Positions 12,975 to 21,399 of a stretch of 44,353 nt of DNA are shown in pieces. Numbering within the stretch: the first letter of the stretch is position 1; every line of letters starts with the position of its first letter. Origin of the DNA: Psychromonas aquimarina ATCC BAA-1526 (GTDB lineage: Bacteria > Pseudomonadota > Gammaproteobacteria > Enterobacterales > Psychromonadaceae); the NCBI RefSeq assembly GCF_000428725.1, contig NZ_AUAM01000038.1, forward strand, positions 1 to 44,353, written 5' to 3'. The translations under genes and the position numbers were made by a program. The notes below the pieces were generated by a model that saw only the letters and a list, made by a program, of their open reading frames with translations, had not been told where the DNA came from and ran no database searches.

Positions 12975-13394
12975 ATGACTAAAGCGATGACCACACATTT
13001 AGATGTTGTAAGTGCGGAAAAGTCTCTGTTTTCAGGACGAGTTTCACACCTGTCAGTATCTGGTCAAGAAGGTGAATTAGGCATTATGCCTGGTCACACG
13101 CCTTTATTGACGCCGATTAAACCAGGAATGGTTAAATTGGTTAAACAACATGGTGCTGAAGAAGTCATTTACATTTCTGGTGGTTTTCTTGAGGTTCAGC
13201 CGGGCGGTGTAACCGTGCTTGCTGATACTGCTATTCGAGGTGAAGACCTGGATCTGGCAAAAGCCGAAGAAGCGAAACGGGCAGCTGAAGAGCAGATTTC
13301 AAATCCTGGCCAGGATGTGGATTATGCACTTGTTACTGCTCAGCTTGCACAAGCTGTTGCACAACTGCGTGTTATCAAGTTAATCAGAAAGTGA
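12975..13394 (+). CDS. atpC: ATP synthase F1 subunit epsilon (AtpC)
   Basis: The 139-residue central-stalk subunit that inhibits ATP hydrolysis and couples gamma to the c-ring. The N-terminal beta-sandwich shows [20 protein letters not shown] (about residues 7-26) and the family motif [14 protein letters not shown] (about 37-50). The C-terminal Ala/Glu-rich helical hairpin starts near residue 93. CCGGAGGTTACT gives a good ribosome site. It is the last gene of the operon, with an intrinsic terminator 22 nt after the stop. Confidence 0.97.
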   Translation: MTKAMTTHLDVVSAEKSLFSGRVSHLSVSGQEGELGIMPGHTPLLTPIKPGMVKLVKQHGAEEVIYISGGFLEVQPGGVTVLADTAIRGEDLDLAKAEEAKRAAEEQISNPGQDVDYALVTAQLAQAVAQLRVIKLIRK

Positions 13395-13416
13395 TTATTT
13401 AACTTTTTGCAGAAAG

Positions 13417-13441
13417 GCGGCCTAAGGGCCGCTTTTTTTTT
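13417..13441 (+). terminator. Intrinsic terminator of the atp operon
   Basis: GCGGCC (13417-13422), a 4-nt loop TAAG and GGCCGC (13427-13432) form a GC-rich stem followed by nine T residues (13433-13441). It lies 22 nt downstream of atpC. Confidence 0.93.
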
Positions 13442-13453
13442 GTCTGTTTATTT

Positions 13454-13612
13454 ATACCAATCTAGATAAATACCTGATCAATCTTGCTGGATAAAATTCA
13501 CGATAACTTCGTTGTTTTCAATCCCAATAGCCAGCTATTGTTCAATCAAGCGCCTTGCTCTCATTAATTTTTCCTACGCAATTTTAGACCATTTACTTAT
13601 CCAGATCGGTAT
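13454..13612. repeat. MITE-like inverted-repeat element
   Basis: A 159-bp segment bounded by imperfect terminal inverted repeats. The left end reads ATACCAATCTAGATAAATA and the reverse complement of the right end reads ATACCGATCTGGATAAGTA, with three differences in 19. The inside contains a palindrome AATAGC-CA-GCTATT. No coding capacity is seen. The right end abuts the apeB stop codon, whose TAA is directly continued by the TACC of the repeat. It looks like a dispersed non-autonomous element; other copies would have to be found elsewhere in the genome. Confidence 0.6.
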
Positions 13613-14700
13613 TATGCAGTTTTTAATTCCAGCAGCGTATGACCAAGACCTATATCATCGGTGCGTTTAGCTACCGTAAATCCTGCGGCTTCGACAATCT
13701 CTAAAAAGTCTTCACTACGGTAAAAACGGCTGTTGCCGTTAGCTAAGCAGGTAAAGTACAGCGAGGTTGCATTAAGGCTTAATGCGGCAGCATCGTAGCG
13801 CTGTGCATCCCAGAACAGTTCAAGAATATAGACACGGGCATTACTGTGCATCGCTTTGCGTACCCGCTGCAAAATGCTTAATATCTCCATTGGCGAGAAG
13901 CAGTCTAAGAACTGACTCATCCACCAGGCGTCGGCGCCTGTCGGTAATTCCTGAGTTTTATCCAGCATGTTGGCCGGGCAGCCTTTAATACGCTCGGCAA
14001 AGCCTTTTTCCCGGGCATTTTTCATCGCCATTTCTATCTGCTGAGGAAGATCAATAATGGTCATCTGCACATCTTTATCGTAATTAACACACTGCAGAGA
14101 CCACTTGCCGGTATTACCGCCGATATCAAAAATAGACTTAGGTTTATGTTCAAATACTTTTTCTAATAAAACCGGGAATGAGCGGTCAGAATAGAAGTGA
14201 TCGAAATTAAACCAGCTTTCTTTGGCTTTTTCCGGCAGTCGGGATAAACCTTCATAAATAGTCGGCCAGTCACCCAGCTCTTTAAGACCAGCTGGTGTCC
14301 CCTCTTCTATTGCTTCGGTCAGGTGCATCATAGCCGCATAACAGACATCAGCTGTAAAATCTAAATTAGCGCGGGTCATGCCGTCATGTAATAAAAAGTA
14401 ACCTAATTTAGCGATTACATAATTTGGACTTTTCCAGGTAACAATATGAGCACTTAATGCCATATCTAATAATACCTTAACACCATATTCGGATACGCCG
14501 GATTTTTCACTGATCTGTACTGCATTCAGGCCTGCACTTTCTGCCTTGTCTAAAACCGCTAAAATACCTAAATCACGTAACGTCCGCGCGGTATGAAAAA
14601 TAATCGGAGAAAAGGCCAGTTTCTGCGCTTCGTTTTTTGCTTCAAGAGCAGTAAACGGGTCGTTTGTATAATCTGTCATTGAGTAACCTGTTGAATCCAT
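13612..14700 (-). CDS. apeB: SAM-dependent O-methyltransferase of the aryl polyene cluster
   Basis: A 362-residue class I methyltransferase of the plant-type O-methyltransferase/acetylserotonin family, expected to methylate the aryl head of the polyene. An N-terminal dimerisation/winged-helix part (residues about 25-110, with LNAVQISEKSGVSEYGVKVLLDMAL) precedes the SAM domain. That domain holds SIFDIGGNTGKWSLQ near residue 189, the acidic TIIDLPQQIEMA near 214, and WWMSQFLDCFS near 259, close to the usual catalytic-His region. It is transcribed divergently from the other APE genes. The symbol follows the apeB-R order of known APE clusters; the methyltransferase call is firm, the symbol less so. 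Confidence 0.85.
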   Translation of the reverse strand: MDSTGYSMTDYTNDPFTALEAKNEAQKLAFSPIIFHTARTLRDLGILAVLDKAESAGLNAVQISEKSGVSEYGVKVLLDMALSAHIVTWKSPNYVIAKLGYFLLHDGMTRANLDFTADVCYAAMMHLTEAIEEGTPAGLKELGDWPTIYEGLSRLPEKAKESWFNFDHFYSDRSFPVLLEKVFEHKPKSIFDIGGNTGKWSLQCVNYDKDVQMTIIDLPQQIEMAMKNAREKGFAERIKGCPANMLDKTQELPTGADAWWMSQFLDCFSPMEILSILQRVRKAMHSNARVYILELFWDAQRYDAAALSLNATSLYFTCLANGNSRFYRSEDFLEIVEAAGFTVAKRTDDIGLGHTLLELKTA

Positions 14701-15069
14701 ATGTAAGTTATTTAAATCTATGCTTTATCGGCAGTGCATTAAGAATAAAGAGAAAAACAGCATAAATTACAATGAAGGTGATGATTAATTTTTGCTTTTC
14801 TTCTGAGGGCTGTGCGTATCTGTGCTGGCTACCGAATCCTTATTTAAAGGCGCAAGATTAACATCATAAGCATAAAAAGGATATTAACGCCTGCTGTAAG
14901 GCGCTGCTGAATATATTTGTCCTATAGAAAATAATAATAAAGGCTTTGTGCTTAAAATAGCTAAACAGCACGAACAGTTTAATGTTAAAATAGCATGCGA
15001 TTTCGGAGGAACTATAACTCATTGATTGTGTTATTTTTCTATTAATAAAAAATAATATAGTAAAAGCAA
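14701..15069. promoter_or_regulatory. Divergent apeB / apeC intergenic region
   Basis: A 369-bp AT-rich gap between the divergent starts of apeB and apeC, so it should hold both promoters. I find no boxes strong enough to place them with confidence: TATAGT at 15056-15061 is too close to the apeC start, and TATAAC at 15013-15018 has no clear -35. A purine-rich TCGGAGGA at about 15003-15010 resembles a ribosome site but has no suitable start behind it. No gene is seen. Confidence 0.4.
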
Positions 15070-15792
15070 ATGGATTTTATTAATTTTAATATCATAAACT
15101 GGTTTGCCCTCTGCCCCGGTATTGCCCTGCACAATAAATGGCATGAACAGGTTGAAAACCAGCCTTTATGTCTAGGGGTACTTAATGAAACTCCTGTAAA
15201 TCTGATTCCTGCTATGATGCGCCGCCGTATGAGCTCATTAAGCAAGCTTGCTGTGCAGACTGCCATTCAGTTATCGCAGCACAATCATATCGATTATATT
15301 GTTTTCGCCAGTCGTCATGGCGAACTAACCCGCACTGTTAAATTAATCGAAGATATCCTTGCCGGTAATGACGCTTCTCCAATTATGTTTTCGCAGTCAG
15401 TGCATAATACGGCCGCCGGATTATTTACCATCTCAACTAAGCAGGCCGTGCCTGTCTGTTCTCTGGCCGGCGGTGAAAACACTCTGCATAGTGCACTTAT
15501 TGAAGCCGGTTGTTATCTACAGGAACATCCGGATCATAATGTACTAGTGGTTAATTTTGATGAGCCTCTGCCTGAACCTTATCAGGCATTCGAAAAGGCT
15601 GAACATCAGGGCTTTGCTCTTGGTTTGTTATTAAGCGGTGGAGGAGAATTCAAAATTAAAGCGGTAAAACAGGAACAGCTTAGTGAAAGTTTTTATCCTC
15701 AAGCTTTCAGCTGTATTGATTATCTGTTAAACGAACAGAAAACGGTTTCTATCTGCAGTAAAAAAACTGCCTGGTATTGGGAAAAGAACTGA
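15070..15792 (+). CDS. apeC: Chain-length-factor-like beta-ketoacyl synthase subunit (APE)
   Basis: A 240-residue protein like the N-terminal half of a ketosynthase (beta-ketoacyl synthase-like N-terminal family). In characterised APE systems this partner pairs with the ApeO ketosynthase as a KS/CLF heterodimer. Where a ketosynthase has its nucleophilic Cys in a TACSSS-type motif, this protein reads VCSLAGGENTLHSALIEAG (about residues 137-155), so it is not expected to condense on its own. FSQSVHNTAAGLF near residue 107 is typical of this subfamily. It is first in the long operon; its TGA overlaps the next ATG by one base. Confidence 0.82.
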   Translation: MDFINFNIINWFALCPGIALHNKWHEQVENQPLCLGVLNETPVNLIPAMMRRRMSSLSKLAVQTAIQLSQHNHIDYIVFASRHGELTRTVKLIEDILAGNDASPIMFSQSVHNTAAGLFTISTKQAVPVCSLAGGENTLHSALIEAGCYLQEHPDHNVLVVNFDEPLPEPYQAFEKAEHQGFALGLLLSGGGEFKIKAVKQEQLSESFYPQAFSCIDYLLNEQKTVSICSKKTAWYWEKN

Positions 15793-16565
15793 TGAGCCTG
15801 AATGAAAAAATTAATAAAATCTGGCGGATTTTTGCAACCGGATTTTGTTTCGGCCTGTTTGGAATAGGCGGCCTGGCTTTAACTTTTATTGTTTTTCCTT
15901 TATTAACATTTTCATTAGAAAACAGTAAAAAACGAGAATTAAAAGTACAGAAGATAATTCAGCGTTCTTTTTATCTGTTCTGCGAAACAATGCGTATCAG
16001 CGGCGCGATTGATTATAAATTTGTCGGAGCTGAAAAGTTACAAAACGATCAGAATTGTTTAATCGTTGCTAACCATCCTAGTTTAATTGATTATGTATTA
16101 ATTACTTCCCGTTTAGGGCAGTGTGACTGTCTGGTTAAAGAAGCGATATGGCATAATCCTTTTATGAAAGGAGTTGTGAAATCTGCTGGTTATATTCCTA
16201 ATAAAGATCCTGAAAATTTACTCGATGACTGCTCTGAGCGGCTTGAAAACGGTAATGTTCTGCTGATCTTTCCAGAGGGAACAAGAACAACGCCGGGTAA
16301 AGAATCGTCATTACAGAGAGGGGCTGCACAGATAGCAGTTAAAACAGAAACCGATCTGCGTATCGTGCATATTAAAGTAAGTCCTTCATTTTTAACAAAA
16401 GAGAAAAAATGGTATCAAGTACCGGACAGCCGGCCTTTTTTTCATATTGAAGTGAAAGATAAAGTTTCGATAAAACCATTTATTGAAGAAAACCTATCCC
16501 CTTCAATAGCCGTTAGAAAATTAAACAAGCATTTATATAATGTGCTTTTAGCACCAGAACATTAA
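15792..16565 (+). CDS. apeD: 1-acyl-glycerol-3-phosphate-type (PlsC-like) acyltransferase (APE)
   Basis: A 257-residue membrane-anchored acyltransferase of the LPLAT family. An N-terminal hydrophobic segment (about residues 13-40) precedes the HX4D catalytic motif NHPSLID (H95, D100) and the substrate motif FPEGTR (160-165). I choose ATG 15792, which overlaps the apeC TGA (TGATG), over an in-frame TTG 15 nt upstream. In the APE pathway such enzymes are thought to attach the polyene or an acyl chain to a lipid; the exact acceptor cannot be read from sequence. Confidence 0.85.
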   Translation: MSLNEKINKIWRIFATGFCFGLFGIGGLALTFIVFPLLTFSLENSKKRELKVQKIIQRSFYLFCETMRISGAIDYKFVGAEKLQNDQNCLIVANHPSLIDYVLITSRLGQCDCLVKEAIWHNPFMKGVVKSAGYIPNKDPENLLDDCSERLENGNVLLIFPEGTRTTPGKESSLQRGAAQIAVKTETDLRIVHIKVSPSFLTKEKKWYQVPDSRPFFHIEVKDKVSIKPFIEENLSPSIAVRKLNKHLYNVLLAPEH

Positions 16566-16581
16566 AACTGAGTAGGTATTC

Positions 16582-16839
16582 ATGGAACAGTTACACACAG
16601 AAATAAAAAAATTAATCATTGATGCGCTTTATCTTGAAGATATGAGTGTCGATGATATTGAAACAGATGCCCCGCTGTTTGGTGAAGGTTTAGGTTTAGA
16701 TTCAATTGATGCCCTAGAGCTGGGGTTAGCGATTAAGAAGCAGTACAGTGTTGTTATTGATGCCGACGATACACAGACACGAGAGCATTTTGCATCTGTT
16801 GCAAATTTAGCAAAATACATTTCAGCAAATAAGGCTTAA
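16582..16839 (+). CDS. apeE: Acyl carrier protein 1 (APE)
   Basis: An 85-residue acidic acyl carrier protein. The phosphopantetheine attachment serine is S41 in GLGLDSIDALEL. Upstream helix I (residues 4-18) and DDIETDAPLFGEGLG are typical of the APE and flexirubin ACPs. It is the first of two adjacent ACP genes, 4 nt before apeF. In characterised APE systems the paired ACPs carry the starter and the growing polyene. Confidence 0.92.
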   Translation: MEQLHTEIKKLIIDALYLEDMSVDDIETDAPLFGEGLGLDSIDALELGLAIKKQYSVVIDADDTQTREHFASVANLAKYISANKA

Positions 16840-16843
16840 TAAT

Positions 16844-17101
16844 ATGACTGAATTAAATAAAAATGAAATTTTCAGCCAGGTTCAGGAAGCTTTGGTTGAA
16901 CTGTTTGAGCTTGATGCCGCGGATATCCAGCTTGAAACTAAACTTTATCAGGATCTTGATTTAGACAGTTTAGATGCTGTTGATTTAGTGGTTCATTTAC
17001 AAAAACTTACCGGTAAAAAAATTAAACCGGAAGAGTTTAAAATGGTACGTACGGTTGATGATGTAGTTAATTCAGTTGTTGAACTGCTACAGGAAAAATA
17101 A
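16844..17101 (+). CDS. apeF: Acyl carrier protein 2 (APE)
   Basis: An 85-residue acidic ACP with phosphopantetheine serine S42 in DLDLDSLDAVDLVV. Its sequence differs markedly from the adjacent apeE ACP, so the pair is not a recent duplication. The gap to the following membrane-protein gene is 3 nt, indicating tight cotranscription. Confidence 0.93.
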   Translation: MTELNKNEIFSQVQEALVELFELDAADIQLETKLYQDLDLDSLDAVDLVVHLQKLTGKKIKPEEFKMVRTVDDVVNSVVELLQEK

Positions 17102-17104
17102 ATA

Positions 17105-17665
17105 ATGAAATTGCTGACGATATTGTCGGCAATTGTTTTATTAGCTTATCCATTTGCTGTTTATTACGGCTTAAATCAATGGGGAGTTGGAACGGTTGCT
17201 GCGGTGCTCGGTGTATTATTTATTCTGCGTATTATCGGCGGGAATAAAACCCGTTTACGTGAATTAAAATATATAGCCTGGGTAAGTGGTGCAATGGGGC
17301 TTGTTTTAGCGCTGCTTGCAATAACTTTTAAAGATACCAGCTGGTTCACTTATTACCCTGTTATAGTCAATATGTTAATGCTTACTTTATTTGCCTGCAG
17401 TTTATGGCAGAAAGAGAGTATGGTTGAGCGTTTTGCCCGTCTGCAGGAACCTGAACTGCCTGATTATGCGGTGAGTTATACCCGCAGCGTCACTAAAGTC
17501 TGGTGCCTGTTTTTTGTTATTAATGGTTCCGTTTCTCTACTGACCAGTTTCCTGTCACTTGATATCTGGACCCTGTATAACGGTTTGATCAGTTACCTGC
17601 TGGCCGGTTCCCTGTTCGCTGCTGAATTTCTGGTTCGTATTTATGTTAAAAGAAAAAATGAATGA
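17105..17665 (+). CDS. apeG: APE-cluster integral membrane protein (COG4648-like)
   Basis: A 186-residue protein with about six hydrophobic segments (roughly residues 3-20, 26-43, 56-75, 84-101, 133-153, 157-178). Homologues sit at this place in APE clusters; their function is unknown to me. It starts 3 nt after apeF and its stop overlaps apeH by 4 nt (ATGA). The symbol is assigned by position in the cluster. Confidence 0.7.
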   Translation: MKLLTILSAIVLLAYPFAVYYGLNQWGVGTVAAVLGVLFILRIIGGNKTRLRELKYIAWVSGAMGLVLALLAITFKDTSWFTYYPVIVNMLMLTLFACSLWQKESMVERFARLQEPELPDYAVSYTRSVTKVWCLFFVINGSVSLLTSFLSLDIWTLYNGLISYLLAGSLFAAEFLVRIYVKRKNE

Positions 17666-19065
17666 GTTTTAGCTCTCTAAAAAATGTACTGCTCAGTGAC
17701 AGAGAAGATCAACAGCTGGTTTCCTTCTCGACAGAAGAAACGGTTTGCTGGGCGCAGTTATTATCGGACATAAAAGCATTAAGTCTTAAGCTTCGAAATT
17801 CTGATAAAAAAAACTGGGCGATCTGCTGTGAAAACAGTTATCTCTTCTGCACAGCTTTTTTTGCCGCTGTTTATGCTGATAAGAATATTGTCTTACCCGG
17901 TAATCACCAGCCGGCAATGCTGCTGTCTTTAGCGGAGCATTTTGATGCTGTTGTGCATGACGGGCTTGTTGCTGCTGATTTCAGCAAGCAGCAGCTGACA
18001 CTGCCTTGTACAGACAGACATCCGGGCTGCGCTCTGCCGTTTACTGAATTAGATCTGCAGCAGGTAAATATTACTCTATTTACTTCCGGGTCAAGCGGTC
18101 TGCCGAAAGCGGTCAATAAATCATTATTAATGTTAGACAATGAGATCACCCAGCTTGAACTTGTATGGGGAGAGCTGCTTGACGGCTGCAGTATTGTCAG
18201 TACGGTCTCTCATCAGCATATATACGGCCTGCTGTTTCGCATTTTATGGCCTTTATGCGCCGGACGGGCCTTCCAGTCTAATGATCTGGTTTACCCCGAG
18301 CAGGTGTTAACCGGTGCTGATAATAACTGCTGCCTGATCAGCAGCCCGGCTTTATTAAAGCGTTTACCGCAGGATAAACAAAGCAGTGCTTATCGTGCTG
18401 TTTTTTCATCTGGCGGTCCGTTAAATAATGAAGCCGCAGAGCAGTGTAAAGCTTTGTTTGACCAGTATCCCTTTGAGGTATTCGGCAGTACTGAAACCGG
18501 TGGGATCGGTTACCGTCAACAGCAGCAGGCTGATACTGCCTGGAATTTTTTCCCGGGAATATCTGCCCGGCTTGTTGAACTGGGATGTTTAAGTCTAAAG
18601 TCGCCGTGGATTGATCCGCAAACATGGTATCAGACCAGCGATCAGTGTGAATTATTAGAGAATAATCAGTTTATTTTGAAAGGTCGAGTTGATCGAATTG
18701 TTAAAATCGAAGAAAAACGTATTTCATTAGTTGAGGTTGAACAGCGCCTTAATCAGCTGGAATGGATCGATGAAAGTGTTGTACTGGTTATTGATGATAT
18801 TCACCGTCTGAGTTTAGGGGCTGTTATTAAGCTTAGCGCGCAGGGGGAACATACCATGCAGGCGCTTGGAAAAGGAAAATTCTGGATAAAACTTCGTCAG
18901 GCCTTACGTTTATGGATTGAACCCGTCGCTATTCCCAGACACTACCGTATTGCTGCTGAAATACCGGTAAATAAACAGGGAAAACGCCTGCACAGTGAAA
19001 TATCACAATTATTTGAAAACGAAAAATTCAGTAAAGAAAGTGGAATAAAAAATGTCTCAACGTAA
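17662..19065 (+). CDS. apeH: AMP-dependent acyl-CoA/ACP synthetase (APE starter loading)
   Basis: A 467-residue adenylate-forming enzyme expected to activate the aryl carboxylic starter and load it on an ACP. The phosphate-binding loop TSGSSGLPKA is at residues 141-150, followed by the adenine/substrate motif VFGSTETGGIGYR (about 273-285) and the hinge LKGRVDRIVKIEEKRISL. The C-terminal catalytic lysine lies in VNKQGKRL. It is somewhat short for the superfamily but has all motifs. Its end overlaps apeI by 14 nt. Confidence 0.88.
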   Translation: MSFSSLKNVLLSDREDQQLVSFSTEETVCWAQLLSDIKALSLKLRNSDKKNWAICCENSYLFCTAFFAAVYADKNIVLPGNHQPAMLLSLAEHFDAVVHDGLVAADFSKQQLTLPCTDRHPGCALPFTELDLQQVNITLFTSGSSGLPKAVNKSLLMLDNEITQLELVWGELLDGCSIVSTVSHQHIYGLLFRILWPLCAGRAFQSNDLVYPEQVLTGADNNCCLISSPALLKRLPQDKQSSAYRAVFSSGGPLNNEAAEQCKALFDQYPFEVFGSTETGGIGYRQQQQADTAWNFFPGISARLVELGCLSLKSPWIDPQTWYQTSDQCELLENNQFILKGRVDRIVKIEEKRISLVEVEQRLNQLEWIDESVVLVIDDIHRLSLGAVIKLSAQGEHTMQALGKGKFWIKLRQALRLWIEPVAIPRHYRIAAEIPVNKQGKRLHSEISQLFENEKFSKESGIKNVST

Positions 19066-19405
19066 AGCGACCATTATTGATCAGCAGATTATAGAAAACA
19101 GGGCTGTTTTAACCCTGCAGATTGATGCAGGTATTACTGATTTTGAAGGTCATTTTCCAGGATACCCATTACTGCCCGGTGTCACACAGATAGACTGGGC
19201 TGTTTTTTACGGCAAGAAACTGCTTAACTGCGGCACCCGTTTTGCAGGTATGGAAGTCATTAAATTCCAGGATCCTATTCTGCCGGACAGTATTGTTTTA
19301 TTAACTCTAACCTGGGATGCAGACAAACAAAAACTGCATTTTGTTTACAGCTCTGAAAACAGCCGGCATTCATCCGGTCGTATCAAATTACTTGTAAACG
19401 AGTAA
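19052..19405 (+). CDS. apeI: ApeI-family hotdog dehydratase (3-hydroxyacyl-ACP dehydratase)
   Basis: A 117-residue FabA/FabZ-like hotdog protein. The catalytic His is H34 in FEGHFPGYPLLPGVTQIDWA, the classic dehydratase motif. In characterised APE systems ApeI acts together with ApeP as a heterodimeric dehydratase, removing water after each ketoreduction to build the conjugated chain. It overlaps the end of apeH by 14 nt and is followed by apeJ after 8 nt. Confidence 0.9.
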   Translation: MSQRKATIIDQQIIENRAVLTLQIDAGITDFEGHFPGYPLLPGVTQIDWAVFYGKKLLNCGTRFAGMEVIKFQDPILPDSIVLLTLTWDADKQKLHFVYSSENSRHSSGRIKLLVNE

Positions 19406-19413
19406 GGGCCGTT

Positions 19414-21108
19414 ATGACTGATTTTAATCCGTGCTTTTTGATCCCCTGCTATAACCACGGCCAGGCATTAACGGCTGTTGTTAAGGCTTTAGCTGCTGAT
19501 TATGATTATCCGATCATTATTGTTGATGACGGTAGTGATCTTGTTACCAAAGAGGTAATCGGCCGGCTTACTGATATAGCGACTGTAGTTACCCTGATTG
19601 AAAATCAGGGGAAAGGCGGTGCTGTTATCGCCGGAATTAAAGCCGCATTTGAGCTGGGATTCAGTCATGCAGTGCAGATAGATGCCGACGGTCAGCATGA
19701 TCTGACTGCGCTGCCGGTTTTACTAAAAGAATCGCAGGCACATCCGGATGCATTAATATCCGGACGCCCGGTTTATGATGAAAGTGTACCCAAGGGGCGC
19801 TTATACGGCCGTTATATTACCCATTTCTGGGTGTGGGTAGAAACCCTGTCATTTTCAGTTAAAGACAGTATGTGCGGGTTTCGTTCCTATCCCCTGACAC
19901 CGTCCATGGATATTATCCGCCAGGAAAAACTCGGCTTAAGAATGGATTTTGATACCGAAATAATGGTCAGATTATTCTGGAATGATGTTGATGTGCGTTT
20001 TATAAAAACGCGGGTGATCTACCCGGAAAACGGTGTATCTCATTTTGATGCTTTCTGGGATAACGTAAAAATAAGCTGGATGCACACCTGCCTGTTTTTC
20101 GGCATGTTAAAACGTCTGCCTAAATTATTAACCCGTTCTAAACGAATGACTTTAAAGAATAAGCATTGGTCAAAGCAGGCTGAGCAGGGAACCTATTACG
20201 GAATGAAAATTCTGCTGGGCATCTATTCGCTGTTCGGCCGGACAGCATTCAGCATGCTGTTAAAAGTTGTCATGGCTTATTATATGCTGACAGCTAGAGA
20301 AACCCGGGCGGCTTCAGCATTGTATTTACAGAATGTGCGCAGCTATGCTCAGCAGACTGGACAGAGTCTGCCTGGAAAGTTAAGTGTTTATCGACATCTG
20401 AACTCTTTCGGGCAGACCATGCTGGATAAACTGGCTGCCTGGAAAGGTGATTTCTCAACAGGTAATCTGGCTGTTCATGGTCTTGAACATATTGAACCTT
20501 TGACTAAATCCGGGCGGGGCATTGTTATTATCGGTTCACATCTCGGCAATTTAGAGTTGTGTCGTGCGCTGAGTGAACAATATGTTGATTTAAAAATTAA
20601 TGCTCTGGTTTTTACCGAGCATGCTCCGCGTTTTAACGCGATGATCAAAGTCGTTAATCCTAAATCAGATCTGAATATTATCCAGGTAAATAAACTCGGT
20701 CCGGAAACGGCCATTCTGCTTGATGATAAAATTGAACAGGGAGAATGGGTGGTGATTGTTGGTGACCGGACATCATCCAGTGTTGAACAGCGTTCAGTCT
20801 GGGCTGATTTTCTAGGTAAACCAGCCCCCTTTCCGCAGGGACCGTTTTTATTAGCATCAATTCTAAAAGCCCCGGTTTATTTACTTTTTGGTCTGCGTAA
20901 TGAAAATAAAAAAGGGGCATTTTTTGATGTCTACTTTGAACCTTTCAGTGAGCAGATAAAATTACCAAGAGGCAGGCGCGAGCAGGCCCTGCAGGCTGTG
21001 GCTGACTTATATGCCCGGCGCCTTGAACATTACACAATGAAAGCACCGCTGCAGTGGTATAACTTTTTCAATTTTTGGCAGTTAAGCAGTAAGGCTGAAG
21101 ATAAGTAA
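19414..21108 (+). CDS. apeJ: Glycosyltransferase family 2 / LPLAT-like acyltransferase fusion (APE)
   Basis: A 564-residue two-domain enzyme. The N-terminal GT2 domain (about residues 5-235) shows IPCYNHG, VDDGSD (37-42), GKGGA and QIDADGQHD (88-96). A linker with hydrophobic helices (about 265-293) leads to a LpxL/HtrB-like acyltransferase domain with GSHLGNLE (H376, E381) and VVIVGDRTSSS. Such fusions sit in APE clusters and are presumed to decorate or lipidate the polyene. The last residues (FWQLSSKAEDK, stop) are repeated as ghost copies downstream of the stop, at 21157, 21255 and 21352. Confidence 0.85.
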   Translation: MTDFNPCFLIPCYNHGQALTAVVKALAADYDYPIIIVDDGSDLVTKEVIGRLTDIATVVTLIENQGKGGAVIAGIKAAFELGFSHAVQIDADGQHDLTALPVLLKESQAHPDALISGRPVYDESVPKGRLYGRYITHFWVWVETLSFSVKDSMCGFRSYPLTPSMDIIRQEKLGLRMDFDTEIMVRLFWNDVDVRFIKTRVIYPENGVSHFDAFWDNVKISWMHTCLFFGMLKRLPKLLTRSKRMTLKNKHWSKQAEQGTYYGMKILLGIYSLFGRTAFSMLLKVVMAYYMLTARETRAASALYLQNVRSYAQQTGQSLPGKLSVYRHLNSFGQTMLDKLAAWKGDFSTGNLAVHGLEHIEPLTKSGRGIVIIGSHLGNLELCRALSEQYVDLKINALVFTEHAPRFNAMIKVVNPKSDLNIIQVNKLGPETAILLDDKIEQGEWVVIVGDRTSSSVEQRSVWADFLGKPAPFPQGPFLLASILKAPVYLLFGLRNENKKGAFFDVYFEPFSEQIKLPRGRREQALQAVADLYARRLEHYTMKAPLQWYNFFNFWQLSSKAEDK

Positions 21109-21399
21109 CTTTTATATATAGCGGCAGATGAAAGCACATCTACTTTTACAATCCGCTATAACTTTTTAATTTTTGGCAGTTAAGCAGTAAGGCTGAAGAT
21201 AAGTAACTTTTAGCTATAGCGACAGATGAAAGCATATCTACTTTTACAATCCGCTATAACTTTTTAATTTTTGGCAGCTAAGTCCAAAATCTGAAGAGAA
21301 GTAATATTTTATAAACGAGGCAGATGAAAGCCCTCTGTTTTTACAATCCGGTATAACTTTTTAATTTTGGCAGTTAAGTGGAAAGAAAAATGACAAATA
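21058..21399 (+). repeat. Ladder of repeated apeJ 3' ends (3 full units plus a partial fourth)
   Basis: Units start at TATAAC 21058 (within apeJ), 21157, 21255 and 21352, giving periods of 99, 98 and 97 bp. Each unit has the apeJ 3' end (AATTTTTGGCAG onward) plus a spacer ending ACTTTTACAATCCGC or a variant. Copy 2 is nearly identical to copy 1. Copy 3 is diverged but still reads FWQLSPKSEEK-stop. Copy 4 reads FWQLSGKKNDK-stop and overlaps the ATG of the ammonia-lyase gene. Copies 2-4 lack the C found in copy 1 at TTTTTCAATT. Spacers 1 and 2 contain outer inverted repeats TATAGCGG/CCGCTATA (21117-21160) and TATAGCG/CGCTATA (21215-21258). Confidence 0.9.

Noticed and set aside
14759..14870. 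Short frames in the apeB/apeC gap (for example one beginning MKVMINFCF)
   Set aside because: No ribosome site, no conservation evidence, and the region is the divergent promoter.
15042..15266. Antisense 74-codon frame over the apeC start
   Set aside because: It is a shadow of apeC, whose neighbours, overlaps and family match are clear.
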